Positions 1 through 7,326 of a stretch of DNA of 36,071 bases are shown here, one piece after another. Numbering within the stretch: the stretch's first letter is position 1; the number at the start of each line of letters is the position of its first letter. Position numbers and translations under genes: made by a program. The notes below the pieces were generated by a model. That model saw nothing but the letters and a program-made list of their open reading frames with translations, did no database searches and was not told the DNA's origin. This stretch comes from Betaproteobacteria bacterium (GTDB taxonomy: Bacteria > Pseudomonadota > Gammaproteobacteria > Burkholderiales > SG8-41): the NCBI GenBank assembly GCA_016192825.1, contig JACPTK010000097.1, positions 1 to 36,071 of the forward strand. Direction: 5' to 3'.

Positions 1-332
1 ATTTCGACCGCCCCAACACACTGCCCGGTCACGCTCACAGCGCGCGTTTCACTCTGCCAAGCCGCTGTCGCGTTCGCGCAACCACCCGCCGCCATCAGCG
101 ATAACGATCCACAAGTGTGGAAGCTAGGCTAGGCTTGCGCTCACTCGCCACGCCGTTTCCAATATCGCCTGACGCCGTCCAGAAAGGACGCGGCGGCCCT
201 CCCCCGCGCCTGTACGTGATCGAGCGCGGGGAAGTCATCAACATCGCGAAGCCGGGGGATGCCCACGGAGACGCGCGGTGATTCGCATAATCGGAGGCGT
301 GCGGCGAAGCGCAAGCGACTCCGCCAGAGGAG
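1..332. other. Non-coding or unresolved left edge
   Basis: I see no gene I can support here. A short plus-strand reading frame ending near 282 reads LYVIERGEVINIAKPGDAHG towards its end, but it has no convincing start or ribosome binding site, so it may be a gene remnant or chance. The stretch lies downstream of the hydrolase gene on its left side. Confidence 0.4.
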
Positions 333-1601
333 TCAGCGAGTCCGCAGCCTGATCTCGTCCAGCACGGGGAGGATGTACTTCCGGAACTGGCCTGGGTTCT
401 CGCTCATCGGGAAGTGGCCGATCTCGGCCATGCTCGTAAAGCGAACGCCAGAGATCCGGTCCGCAGTCCAGCGCGTGTCCTCTGGCTGGCAGGAGTAGTC
501 GTACTCGCCGGTGAGTAGATAGAGCGGGCAGCATGACGAATCGATCTGGCCAACTCGATCCCGCAAATCTCCTTCCACCCGGTAGTAGTAGAGATCGCCC
601 TTGAACACGCCGGGGCCGCACTGCATGTAGCTCCAGAGCGTGTCCCAGCGCGTCTCCGACGGGCTTTGCGGCGCGATTAGACCGGACATGAGCGCACCGC
701 ACACCTCGCCACCATGGACGTCCGGCCGGTGGAGCCACGACGTGTCGTCGTACCAGGGTGTCATGTAAGCGGCGGACTCGAGCCCAATGAGCGCCCGGAA
801 GCGCTCCGGATGCAGGCGGGCCAGTTCGAGGACGATCTTGCCGCCGATAGAGCAGCCTAGGATCACGGGACGCTGGACGCCGAGCGCGCTGCAGAAGGTC
901 AAAATAAGCTCCACGTAGCTGGCGATCGTGAGGCGGTACTCCTCGTCCTGCCAGCCCGCAGGCGGCAGCGACTTGCCGTGCCAAGGCATGTCAAAGGCGA
1001 TTACGCGATAGTGCTGCGTCACCGCCTCATCATTCATCAGGTGGCGGAACTGGCGACCGTCGGCGCCCGCCGTGTGCAGGCATACGAGCGGAATGCCCTG
1101 CCCCGCCTCCTCAAAGTAGACTCGGTGAGGCCGGCCAGCGAGGTCGAGGCGGATGTACCGACCGACTATGGATTCCAGCAGAGGTCGAGGCTCGAGGGGG
1201 GCCATTCGCCCCTCCCCGCGACGCGGCGCTGCCAGCACGTCCTTGATGTAGCGCAGGTTCACCATGAGCGGAACGAGATCGCCCTCGATCCGGGCCACGC
1301 CCGCCTTCTTCATGGCGAAGAGATCGTGATAGCCGGGGGCGGGTACGGTCTCCCAGAAACGCCGCCAGGCATCCGCGGAAGCGCGCACGGCAAAGCTCCA
1401 GGAACGCATTAGAAAGCGCCCCTGTTCCACGGAGTCGATGCGCCCCTCGACAACGCGGACGAGGTACTGCGCCTCGTCCACCTCCACCAGGAAGGTCGTC
1501 GTGAGATACCGGCCGCGCATGATGAGTGCGGCGTCCGCGTTGACAACCGCAGGCAGCGCCATGATATGCGCGTGGACGTCGCTCTCGGGCATGCCGGGCA
1601 T
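333..1601 (-). CDS. SCP2-like domain fused to alpha/beta hydrolase
   Basis: The protein is 422 residues. Residues 1-130 resemble a sterol-carrier-protein-2-like fold (FLVEVDEAQYLVRVVEGRID near 37-56, then a Trp-rich stretch and RIEGD at 104-108). Residues about 150-420 form an alpha/beta hydrolase: oxyanion segment HTAGADGRQF (176-185), FDMPWHGKS (203-211), nucleophile elbow GCSIGG with Ser251, a likely acid at Asp368 in GEYDYS, and His396 in EIGHFPMSENP. The substrate is unknown; this combination suggests hydrolysis or carriage of a hydrophobic ester. A perfect TATAAT on the coding strand (1600-1605) overlaps the first ATG, so translation may instead begin at Met4 (1592). The gene faces the 3' end of tRNA-Ser(GCT) and may belong to an old island there. 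The hydrolase fold is confident, the N-terminal assignment moderate. Confidence 0.85.
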   Translation of the reverse strand: MPGMPESDVHAHIMALPAVVNADAALIMRGRYLTTTFLVEVDEAQYLVRVVEGRIDSVEQGRFLMRSWSFAVRASADAWRRFWETVPAPGYHDLFAMKKAGVARIEGDLVPLMVNLRYIKDVLAAPRRGEGRMAPLEPRPLLESIVGRYIRLDLAGRPHRVYFEEAGQGIPLVCLHTAGADGRQFRHLMNDEAVTQHYRVIAFDMPWHGKSLPPAGWQDEEYRLTIASYVELILTFCSALGVQRPVILGCSIGGKIVLELARLHPERFRALIGLESAAYMTPWYDDTSWLHRPDVHGGEVCGALMSGLIAPQSPSETRWDTLWSYMQCGPGVFKGDLYYYRVEGDLRDRVGQIDSSCCPLYLLTGEYDYSCQPEDTRWTADRISGVRFTSMAEIGHFPMSENPGQFRKYILPVLDEIRLRTR

Positions 1602-1748
1602 TATACTTTGTAGCTGCTGTGGACGGGCCGCGAGCCCCTTGCTTGGTCAAACGCTATCGGCGGCCTTGACCCCCCTGAACGCTTACAGTCCTTGAAATAC
1701 CGTGATTCACACTCTCGAACTGTGGAAGTTGGGCTAGCGCACTACGAT

Positions 1749-1770
1749 ATGGGGGTAAAAATGGGGGTTA
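1749..1770. repeat. Paired ATGGGGGT motifs beside tRNA-Ser
   Basis: Two adjacent copies of ATGGGGGT (1749 and 1761) lie about 55 bp from the 3' end of tRNA-Ser(GCT). Similar G-run direct repeats flank the integrase gene at 31.1 kb in this window. They could be integrase arm sites left from a lost or decayed island at this tRNA; that is inference, since no integrase is present here. Confidence 0.35.
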
Positions 1771-1823
1771 GCGCAAGGATGAATCTAGATACCTATTGTG
1801 TCTCAAAAGGTTAATTCAGTTAT

Positions 1824-1916
1824 TGGCGGAGAGAGAGGGATTCGAACCCTCGATAAGGCTTTTGACCCTATACTCCCTTAGCAGGGGAGCGCCTTCGACC
1901 ACTCGGCCATCTCTCC
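1824..1916 (-). tRNA. tRNA-Ser(GCT)
   Basis: The complementary strand reads as a class II tRNA starting GGAGAGATGGCCGAGTGG, with anticodon GCT in the loop CTGCTAA, a long variable arm, the T-loop GGTTCGAATCC, a 7-bp acceptor pairing GGAGAGA/TCTCTCC, discriminator G and an encoded CCA at 1824-1826. It decodes AGC/AGU serine codons. Its 5' flank carries tandem partial copies of its own 5' end. Confidence 0.97.
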
Positions 1917-2155
1917 GTTTGCTTCTCAATTAACCCGACAAAATTCGAATTCCAACTCCTCTCGACTCAGTGGTCGAAGGCGCTCGGCGCCAGGATTTAC
2001 GAACGGCTGTGCCGTGACCACTCGGCCATCTCTCCGTTTGCTTCTCAATTAACCCGACAAAATTCGAATTCCAACTCCTCTCGACTCAGTGGTCGAAGGC
2101 GCTCGGCGCCAGGATTTACGAACGACTGCGCCGTGACCACTCGGCCATCTCTCCG
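1898..2155 (-). repeat. 119-bp tandem repeat seeded by the tRNA-Ser 5' end
   Basis: Units begin at 1898 (inside the tRNA), 2017 and 2136, with an exact period of 119 bp and only a few mismatches. Each unit start carries the first about 19 nt of tRNA-Ser(GCT) (coding-strand GGAGAGATGGCCGAGTGGT). Each full unit also carries AGTGGTCGAAGGCGCTC on the plus strand (1969-1985 and 2088-2104), the reverse complement of the tRNA D-arm to anticodon-stem region. A further degraded copy of the tRNA 5' end sits at 2318-2333. On the coding strand the tRNA-derived GTGGTC can pair with a downstream GACCAC, and CGGCGC with GCGCCG, so each unit could fold. The E. coli tyrT repeats, which copy a tRNA 3' end, are the nearest analogue I know; here the 5' end is repeated and lies upstream. 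Confidence 0.9.
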
Positions 2156-2284
2156 TCTAAAAAATGGGACGGTGCCGACTTCATTCTTGTCCGGCAGCAA
2201 TGTTACCCCGCCCGCGTGTTCTCTGGGAACGCCACCGGGCCCCATTTCTTGACCTACTCAATCCGCAGAATTTACCCTCTATTA

Positions 2285-2317
2285 AAGAAATGGGCGCGGA
2301 GCGAGCGCCCATTTCTT
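2285..2317. other. Perfect 13-bp hairpin
   Basis: AAGAAATGGGCGC (2285-2297) and its exact complement (2305-2317) flank a 7-nt loop. It lies downstream of lysC on the minus strand and could end lysC transcripts, although the 3' tail is A/T-rich rather than a clean U-run. The word CCCATTTCTTGACC also occurs at about 2241, so the hairpin may have arisen by local duplication. Confidence 0.5.
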
Positions 2318-2337
2318 GACCACTCGGCCATCTTACC

Positions 2338-2443
2338 AGCCAATAGCTACGAGCTGCCAGCTTCGAGCCACCGGCAATCGCCAATTCTGCAAGCCGGTTC
2401 AAGCTGACAGCTGACAGCTGATAGCTGGTAGCTTGCAGCCTGC
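2338..2443. repeat. AGCTGAC-type heptad array 3' of lysC
   Basis: From 2402, 7-bp words run AGCTGAC, AGCTGAC, AGCTGAT, AGCTGGT, AGCTTGC, AGCCTGC. The other arm (2338-2372) reads AGCCAAT, AGCTACG, AGCTGCC, AGCTTCG, AGCCACC in the same 7-bp phase. Because AGCT is self-complementary the two arms can pair. The array begins 8 nt after the lysC stop codon. Confidence 0.75.
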
Positions 2444-2450
2444 GCCTGTT

Positions 2451-3677
2451 TCACCCTGGCTGCTCCAGGCCGAACGCCTTGTGCAGCACCCGCACGGCGA
2501 GCTCCGTGTACTTCTCGTTGATCACCACCGAGATCTTGATCTCGGAGGTCGAGATCATCTCGATGTTGATGCCTTCCTCCGCCAGCGTGCGGAACGCGGT
2601 GCTCGCGATGCCCGCGTGCGAGCGCATGCCAACGCCGACCACCGAGACCTTGGCGATCCTGTCTCCGCTCTCCACCCCGCGCGCCTTGATGTGCTTGACC
2701 ACCGGCTCGAGGATCTTGAGCGTCTTCTGGTAGTCGTTGCGGTGCACGGTGAACGAGAAATCCGTCATTCCGTCATGGCTCACGTTCTGCACGATCATGT
2801 CCACGTCGATGCTGGCGTCCCCGACCGGCCCGAGGATCTGGTAGGCGATTCCCGGCCGGTCGGGCACGCCGAGAATCGTGATCTTGGCCTCGTCGCGGTT
2901 GAACGCAATGCCTGAAATGCTCGCCTGTTCCATGTTCTCATCTTCCTCGAAAGTGATCAGCGTGCCTTCGCTCTCCTCCTCGAAGCTGGAGAGCACCCGC
3001 AGCCTGACCCGGTACTTGCCCGCGAACTCGACCGAGCGGATCTGCAGCACCTTGGAGCCGAGGCTCGCCATCTCGAGCATCTCCTCGAAGGTGATCGTCC
3101 TCAGCCGGCGCGCCTCCGGAACGATGCGCGGGTCGGTGGTATAGACCCCGTCCACGTCGGTGTAGATCTGGCACTCGTCGGCCTTCAGCGCCGCGGCCAG
3201 CGCGACCCCGGTCGTGTCCGAGCCGCCCCGCCCGAGCGTGGTGATGTTTCCGGAATCGTCCACGCCCTGGAATCCGGCGACCACGACGACGCAGCCGTCG
3301 GCAAGATCCTGGCGTATCCGCGCCTCGTCGATGCTCACGATGCGCGCCTTGGTGTAGGCGCTGTCGGTGACGATCTTCACCTGCGCGCCGGTATAGCTGC
3401 GGGCCTTCAGGCCCATGTCCATCAACGCCATCGAGAGCAGCGCGATCGTCACCTGCTCGCCAGTGGACAACATGACGTCGAGCTCCCGCGGGTCGGGGTG
3501 CGACTGTGCCTCCCTGGCGAGCGCGATCAGGCGGTTGGTCTCGCCCGCCATTGCGGAAACGACCACCACCAGCCGGTGCCCTTTCGCCTGCCAGCGGGCG
3601 ATGCGCCGGGCGACGTTCTTGATGCGCTCGATCGAGCCCACCGAGGTGCCGCCATATTTCTGGACAATCAGTGCCAT
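2451..3677 (-). CDS. lysC: Aspartate kinase
   Basis: This 408-residue protein phosphorylates L-aspartate to 4-phospho-L-aspartate, the first step towards lysine, threonine, methionine and diaminopimelate. It begins [14 protein letters not shown], with the amino-acid-kinase motif KYGGTSV at 7-13. [10 protein letters not shown] and [13 protein letters not shown] mark the kinase core, and two ACT domains fill the C-terminal part ([18 protein letters not shown] and [15 protein letters not shown]), so lysine/threonine feedback is expected. I chose the ATG at 3677 because the family starts at this motif, although the frame stays open upstream to 3758. No clear Shine-Dalgarno sequence is visible. 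It is followed by a heptad array and the tRNA-Ser region. Confidence 0.97.
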   Translation of the reverse strand: MALIVQKYGGTSVGSIERIKNVARRIARWQAKGHRLVVVVSAMAGETNRLIALAREAQSHPDPRELDVMLSTGEQVTIALLSMALMDMGLKARSYTGAQVKIVTDSAYTKARIVSIDEARIRQDLADGCVVVVAGFQGVDDSGNITTLGRGGSDTTGVALAAALKADECQIYTDVDGVYTTDPRIVPEARRLRTITFEEMLEMASLGSKVLQIRSVEFAGKYRVRLRVLSSFEEESEGTLITFEEDENMEQASISGIAFNRDEAKITILGVPDRPGIAYQILGPVGDASIDVDMIVQNVSHDGMTDFSFTVHRNDYQKTLKILEPVVKHIKARGVESGDRIAKVSVVGVGMRSHAGIASTAFRTLAEEGINIEMISTSEIKISVVINEKYTELAVRVLHKAFGLEQPG

Positions 3678-3753
3678 AGCCGACGCATCATGAAAAGGAA
3701 GGGATGTTCCCCGTGCTGCGTAACACCGGTCGTTCCGATCGTTCGGGCAACAG

Positions 3754-3793
3754 TCCATAAGGAACTTGTCGCGCCCGACCCCGACAAATTCCT
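3754..3793. repeat. 40-bp dispersed palindromic repeat, copy 1
   Basis: A 40-bp sequence starting TCCATAAGGAAC and ending CAAATTCCT recurs at 13514-13553 with about five mismatches. Its ends are inverted (AGGAA.TTGTCG against CGACAAATTCCT), so it can form a hairpin. This copy lies between the lysC start and the divergent HTH gene. Confidence 0.8.
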
Positions 3794-3951
3794 AAAAAGT
3801 CGCGTATTTTAGTTGATTTTTCGGGGGAAAACGAGCCGCCGCAGCCGCCGCGCCCCTCATGCATGCGTCATGAGCGGTGCTCGCGGGCGGCCGGATGAAC
3901 CTATTCGAGTGCCGGTGGTCAATCGGGTATCAACCGCAACCGCAGGCCAAC

Positions 3952-4251
3952 ATGAAGCCATTCGAACGCATTTCCAATCCCCGTCAAATCCGGCGCCGTC
4001 TGCGCCTCAACCAGCAGGAGTTCTGGTCGCGCGTTGGCGTGACCCAGAGCGGCGGCTCGCGCTACGAAAGCGGCCGCGGCATGCCCAAGCCGGTCCGCGA
4101 GCTGCTGCGGCTGGTGCACATCGAGGGCATCGAACTCGGCCAGGCCAAGGGCAGCGATTTCGAGGTCGTCACCTACCTCAAGCAGGCCAACCCCCGCCTT
4201 TACCGGAACCTGCGAAAGGCGGCGGTAAAGAGAAACGGCAGGAAAAAGTAG
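3952..4251 (+). CDS. Small helix-turn-helix protein
   Basis: The protein has 99 residues from MKPFERISNPRQ. Residues about 10-45 (RRRLRLNQQEFWSRVGVTQS, then GGSRYESGRG) match an XRE/Cro-type helix-turn-helix in which the second helix would read the DNA. The basic C-terminus ends KRNGRKK. The start at 3952 is chosen from the domain boundary; GTG 3877 and ATG 3895 are in-frame alternatives and the ribosome binding site is weak. Similar orphan HTH proteins occur in betaproteobacteria, but the target is unknown. It sits between lysC and tRNA-Ser(TGA) with no obvious operon partner. Confidence 0.8.
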   Translation: MKPFERISNPRQIRRRLRLNQQEFWSRVGVTQSGGSRYESGRGMPKPVRELLRLVHIEGIELGQAKGSDFEVVTYLKQANPRLYRNLRKAAVKRNGRKK

Positions 4252-4277
4252 CTTGGGGCGCCCCCAAGGTATTGTTT

Positions 4278-4367
4278 TGGCGGAAGGGGTGGGATTCGAA
4301 CCCACGATGCCCTTGCAGGCATGCCGGTTTTCAAGACCGGTGCGTTCAACCGCTCCGCCACCCTTCC
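4278..4367 (-). tRNA. tRNA-Ser(TGA)
   Basis: The complementary strand gives a 90-nt class II tRNA with acceptor GGAAGGG/CCCTTCC, D-arm GGCGGAGCGGTTGAA, anticodon TGA in CTTGAAA, a variable arm, T-arm GTGGGTTCGAATCCCAC, discriminator G and encoded CCA. It reads UCA and related serine codons. Confidence 0.97.
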
Positions 4368-4389
4368 CACACCGGTTTTGGCTCTGGCC

Positions 4390-4425
4390 GCGCCTTCGGC
4401 GCTTAACCTTGTCAGGTTAGCCCGC
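4390..4425. other. Small inverted repeats upstream of tRNA-Ser(TGA)
   Basis: The stretch 4368-4699 has no gene. It contains short hairpins (GCGCCTTCGGCGC and TTAACCT-TGTC-AGGTTAG), the half-tRNA relic at 4515-4555, and a TATATT at 4585-4590 that could be the -10 box of the Bax-inhibitor-like gene, with no good -35 element. Confidence 0.4.
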
Positions 4426-4514
4426 GCCGAAATGCGCCCCGCCAGCGTGCGACCCCGATCCGTCCCCTCCTGGAGGGAAATGGTACTTTGAAGGCCGATC
4501 ACCACGCCGGGCGC

Positions 4515-4555
4515 ATTTTCAAGACCGCCGCATTAAACCGCTCTGCCAACCCTCC
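4515..4555 (-). pseudogene. Truncated tRNA-Ser(TGA) 5' half
   Basis: The complementary strand reads GGAGGGTTGGCAGAGCGG and continues through a D-loop to the anticodon loop GGTCTTGAAAAT, then the tRNA likeness stops. It resembles the 5' half of a serine tRNA with anticodon TGA, but it is not a simple copy of the intact gene at 4278-4367 (several differences). The relic is bracketed by GATCACC (4498-4504) and GGTGATC (4556-4562), so it sits inside a stem. Confidence 0.75.
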
Positions 4556-4699
4556 GGTGATCGCCAAACGTCGCGGCCGTCGGGTATATTACACGCGTTA
4601 TCAAGCGGTTGGAATTTACCGCTGCGTCCGAGTTGTTGAAACTTCTGGAGGCTTTAGGTAGTCTTACGGGCCAGAAGCATCCTTTTGGAAGGAGATCTC

Positions 4700-5395
4700 A
4701 TGCAACTGCAACCGAATCCGGCCGTGTACCAAGCCGGCACGCAGGACCTAGCGCTGCTGCAGCAGCGCGTGCTGCGCAACACCTACCTGCTGCTCGCACT
4801 CACCATGGTACCGACGGTGATCGGCGCCTTCATCGGCATCAGCACCGGCGGCATCATCATGCAGCACCCGATCGTCAGCTTTTTCGTCATGCTGGGGGCG
4901 GTCATCGGCTTGCAGTACGCGATCGCCGCCAATCGCAACAGCGCGCTGGGGATCGTCCTGTTGCTGGGGATGACCTTCCTGCTCGGCTGGTTCCTCGGGC
5001 CACTGCTCGCCATTGCCCTTACGCTGAAGAACGGACCGCAGCTGATCGGCATTGCCGCCGCGGGCACCGGCGCGATCTTTTTCGTCATGGCCGGAATCGC
5101 GACCACCGTGAAGCGGGATTTCAGCTTCATGGGCAAATTCCTGTTCGTCGGCATGATCGTGGCGCTGCTCGCCATCGTCGCCAACATGTTCCTGCAGATG
5201 CCGGCGCTGGCGCTGACGATCTCCGCGGTCATCATCGCGGTGTTCTCGCTGTTCCTGCTGCACGACGTGAGCCGCATCGTGCACGGCGGCGAGACCAATT
5301 ACATCATGGCGGCGACCGGCTGCTACCTGAGCCTGTTCAACATCTTCGCCAACCTGCTGCAGATCCTCATGGCGCTGACCGGCGAGCGCGATTGA
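4700..5395 (+). CDS. Bax inhibitor-1/YccA family membrane protein
   Basis: The 231-residue protein has about seven hydrophobic spans (for example LLLALTMVPTVIGAFIGI, VSFFVMLGAVIGLQYAI and ISAVIIAVFSLFLLHDVSRI) and a late acidic/polar segment, HDVSRIVHGGETNYIMAAT, typical of the BI-1/YccA/YbhL family. These are inner-membrane proteins linked to ion leak and protease FtsH modulation; the role here is not shown. ATG 4700 is preceded by a strong GGAAGGAG at 4688-4695; a TTG 15 bp upstream is in frame but less likely. The gene ends just before a strong terminator shared with the convergent rlmD. Confidence 0.93.
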   Translation: MQLQPNPAVYQAGTQDLALLQQRVLRNTYLLLALTMVPTVIGAFIGISTGGIIMQHPIVSFFVMLGAVIGLQYAIAANRNSALGIVLLLGMTFLLGWFLGPLLAIALTLKNGPQLIGIAAAGTGAIFFVMAGIATTVKRDFSFMGKFLFVGMIVALLAIVANMFLQMPALALTISAVIIAVFSLFLLHDVSRIVHGGETNYIMAATGCYLSLFNIFANLLQILMALTGERD

Positions 5396-5420
5396 TCGGC
5401 CCGGGGCCGATCAATAAAGA

Positions 5421-5440
5421 GGGGCGCTTCGGCGCCCCTT
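5421..5440. terminator. UUCG-loop terminator between convergent genes
   Basis: GGGGCGC-TTCG-GCGCCCC (5421-5438) is a 7-bp GC stem with a TTCG tetraloop, flanked by A/G on the left and TTCT on the right. It sits between the ends of the BI-1 gene and rlmD and can serve both directions. Confidence 0.85.
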
Positions 5441-5459
5441 CTGCTTCCCGGGATTCTAT

Positions 5460-6773
5460 TTATCCATCGCGGTTGAAAACCGCGATGGATTCGACGTGCG
5501 AGGTGTGCGGGAACATGTTCACCACCCCCGCCGCGCTCAGCCGGTAACCGCGCGCCTGCACGAGCACTGCGGCGTCCCGCGCCAGCGTTCCCGGGTTGCA
5601 GGAGACGTAGACCAGCCGGCGCGGCCCATCGTCCGGCAGCGCCTTGACCAGGTCCACCGCGCCATCACGCGGCGGGTCGAGCAGCATCCGGTCGAAGCGC
5701 CCCAATCCGGCAAGCGGGCTTGCGCCGGACCGGTAGAGGTCCTGTTCGACGAAAGACGCGAGCGCCGACAACCCGTTTTCCTCGGCGTTCACCGTCGCGC
5801 GGCGCACCAGCTCCGCGCTGCCTTCCACGCCCACGACCGTTGCGCCGCGGCGCGCGATCGCCAGCGTGAAGTTCCCCACCCCGCAAAACAGGTCGGCCAC
5901 GCGCTCGCCGGGCTGCGGGGCGAGCAGCGCGAGCGCGCGGCGCACCAGCACCGCGTTCATGGCATGATTCACCTGGGTGAAGTCGGTCGGCGCGAAGCGG
6001 ATCCGGAGATCGAACTCGGGCAGCGCGTAATAGAGATCCGTTTCGTCCGCCGCCGACACGGGCGCCGCGCTCTCCGGCCCGCCCGGCTGCAGGTACAGCC
6101 GCACGTGATGTCGCTTTGCGAATGCCCGCAGCGAATCCGCGTCCGAAGACAGTAACGGCTCCAATATGCGGAACACCAGCACGTCCGCGCCCTCACCCAG
6201 TGCCACTTCGATCTGCGGCAGACGATTGCGGATCGAAAGCGCGCTGACGAGATCGCGCAGCGGGCGCAGCAGCGCGGACATCCGCGGCGGCAGGATTTCG
6301 CAGCTGTCCATGTCGGCAACGTAGCTGCTCTTTTTTTCGTGGAATCCGACCAGCGCGCCGCCCTTCTTCGGCACGTATCGCACCGTGAGCCGCGCGCGGT
6401 GGCGGTAGCCCCACGCCGGCCCGTGGATGGCCGGCAGGACGCTGTCCGGCCGGACGCGGCCGATGTGCCACAGGCTGTCCTCCAGCACGCGCTGCTTGAT
6501 CGCGACCTGCGCGCGCGCATCGAGGTGCTGCAGGCTGCACCCGCCGCAGCGCCCGAAATGCGGGCAGCGCGGCTGGACGCGCGACGGGCTCTGCTTGAGC
6601 ACCTGGCCCAGCGTCGCCACCTCGTAGCTCGGTTTCTTGCGGTAAACGGAACAGGTGACGATCTCGCCCGGTAGCGCGCCGTCGATGAAAACGGCTTTGC
6701 CGTCGCGGCGCGCGACGCCGCGACCTTCCTGATCGAGAGATTCGACCAACAACGATTCGATCGGCAAGCCCAT
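5460..6773 (-). CDS. rlmD: 23S rRNA (uracil-1939-C5) methyltransferase
   Basis: The 437-residue protein makes m5U1939 in 23S rRNA using S-adenosylmethionine. An N-terminal TRAM domain (1-60) is followed by iron-sulphur cysteines C70, C76 and C79 in [11 protein letters not shown] and C158 in MDSCEILPP. The SAM-binding motif LFCGVGNF is at 295-302 and LDPPRDGA at 365-372. The catalytic nucleophile is Cys392 in [12 protein letters not shown], and the general base is probably Glu428 in HVESI. The length is usual for RlmD/RumA. It is convergent with the BI-1 gene. The start lacks a strong Shine-Dalgarno sequence. Confidence 0.95.
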   Translation of the reverse strand: MGLPIESLLVESLDQEGRGVARRDGKAVFIDGALPGEIVTCSVYRKKPSYEVATLGQVLKQSPSRVQPRCPHFGRCGGCSLQHLDARAQVAIKQRVLEDSLWHIGRVRPDSVLPAIHGPAWGYRHRARLTVRYVPKKGGALVGFHEKKSSYVADMDSCEILPPRMSALLRPLRDLVSALSIRNRLPQIEVALGEGADVLVFRILEPLLSSDADSLRAFAKRHHVRLYLQPGGPESAAPVSAADETDLYYALPEFDLRIRFAPTDFTQVNHAMNAVLVRRALALLAPQPGERVADLFCGVGNFTLAIARRGATVVGVEGSAELVRRATVNAEENGLSALASFVEQDLYRSGASPLAGLGRFDRMLLDPPRDGAVDLVKALPDDGPRRLVYVSCNPGTLARDAAVLVQARGYRLSAAGVVNMFPHTSHVESIAVFNRDG

Positions 6774-6894
6774 CTTGGGGATATCCCGGCGGCGATTGAA
6801 TCGTTAATGAAGGATCGGATTCGTACCGCCCAGGTACAAATCCCGCTCCGGCCTGCTGAAGAGACTCAACATGATGACCGCTGCGGCGGAGTTA

Positions 6895-7161
6895 GGACCT
6901 TCCAATACGGCAAAACACGCGTGCGTTGCTGCCAGAATTGGTGGTGACGCGAAGCGAGGTGCGGCCAATACGTCGATATTGGCAAACCGAGCGACAAAGT
7001 CAGCGCCGGTTCGGGCTGCAACCCCTTGTGGGCTGGCGCGAGTTTTGGCCCATGGCTATGTCGCAAGTCCCTTGCTTAGGTAGCTAAGCGGCGGGCCTTG
7101 CTTCGCGCCCTGAGCCATAATCGTGCCAGCGCATCGCGCGTTTTGCCGTATTGGAAGGTCC
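6895..7161. repeat. 267-bp MITE-like near-palindrome
   Basis: Terminal 27-bp inverted repeats (6895-6921 and 7135-7161) differ at one position. They start GGACCTTCCAATACGGC and end with its complement. The likeness continues inwards (CGCGAAGCGAGG near 6950 against CGCGAAGCAAGG inverted near 7105), so most of the 267 bp could fold as a long hairpin. A small internal palindrome CCAATA-CGTCGA-TATTGG lies at 6965-6982. Short open frames cross it on both strands but none looks like a protein. It fills the spacer upstream of rlmD; no transposase is encoded. No clear target-site duplication is visible. 6774-6894 shows nothing else. Confidence 0.8.
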
Positions 7162-7242
7162 AGTGCGCCGCGAAGGCGGTAGCGCGATTCTAGCGCAGCG
7201 GCTTCAACCTACAAAGCTGAATCGCGGAGCGAAGACCAATTG

Positions 7243-7321
7243 CACCGCAGAGACCGCAGAGAGACGCAGAGAGACGCAGAAACAACGATCTTATTTTCCT
7301 TCTTCCCGCGTCCTGGCGGTT
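7243..7321. repeat. CGCAGAGA-type tandem word array
   Basis: The left arm (7243-7281) repeats ACCGCAGAG, ACCGCAGAG, AGACGCAGAG, AGACGCAG. The right arm (7298-7321) reads CCTTCTTCCCGCGTCCTGG onwards, a degraded inverse. The right arm ends 5 nt before the stop codon of the exonuclease gene. The same word family recurs between tyrA and hisC. Confidence 0.65.
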
Positions 7322-7326
7322 CGCTT

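Noticed and set aside
240..282. C-terminal fragment LYVIERGEVINIAK
   Set aside because: It is too short, with no start or known family match; it may be a remnant but is not supported.
1964..2104. Functional extra tRNAs in the 119-bp units
   Set aside because: Only the 5' end is tRNA-like; no acceptor 3' strand, anticodon arm or proper T-arm can be built.
4609..5547. 312-residue plus-strand frame overlapping the BI-1 gene
   Set aside because: The BI-1 frame has a ribosome binding site and membrane spans; this one is His/Arg-rich noise.
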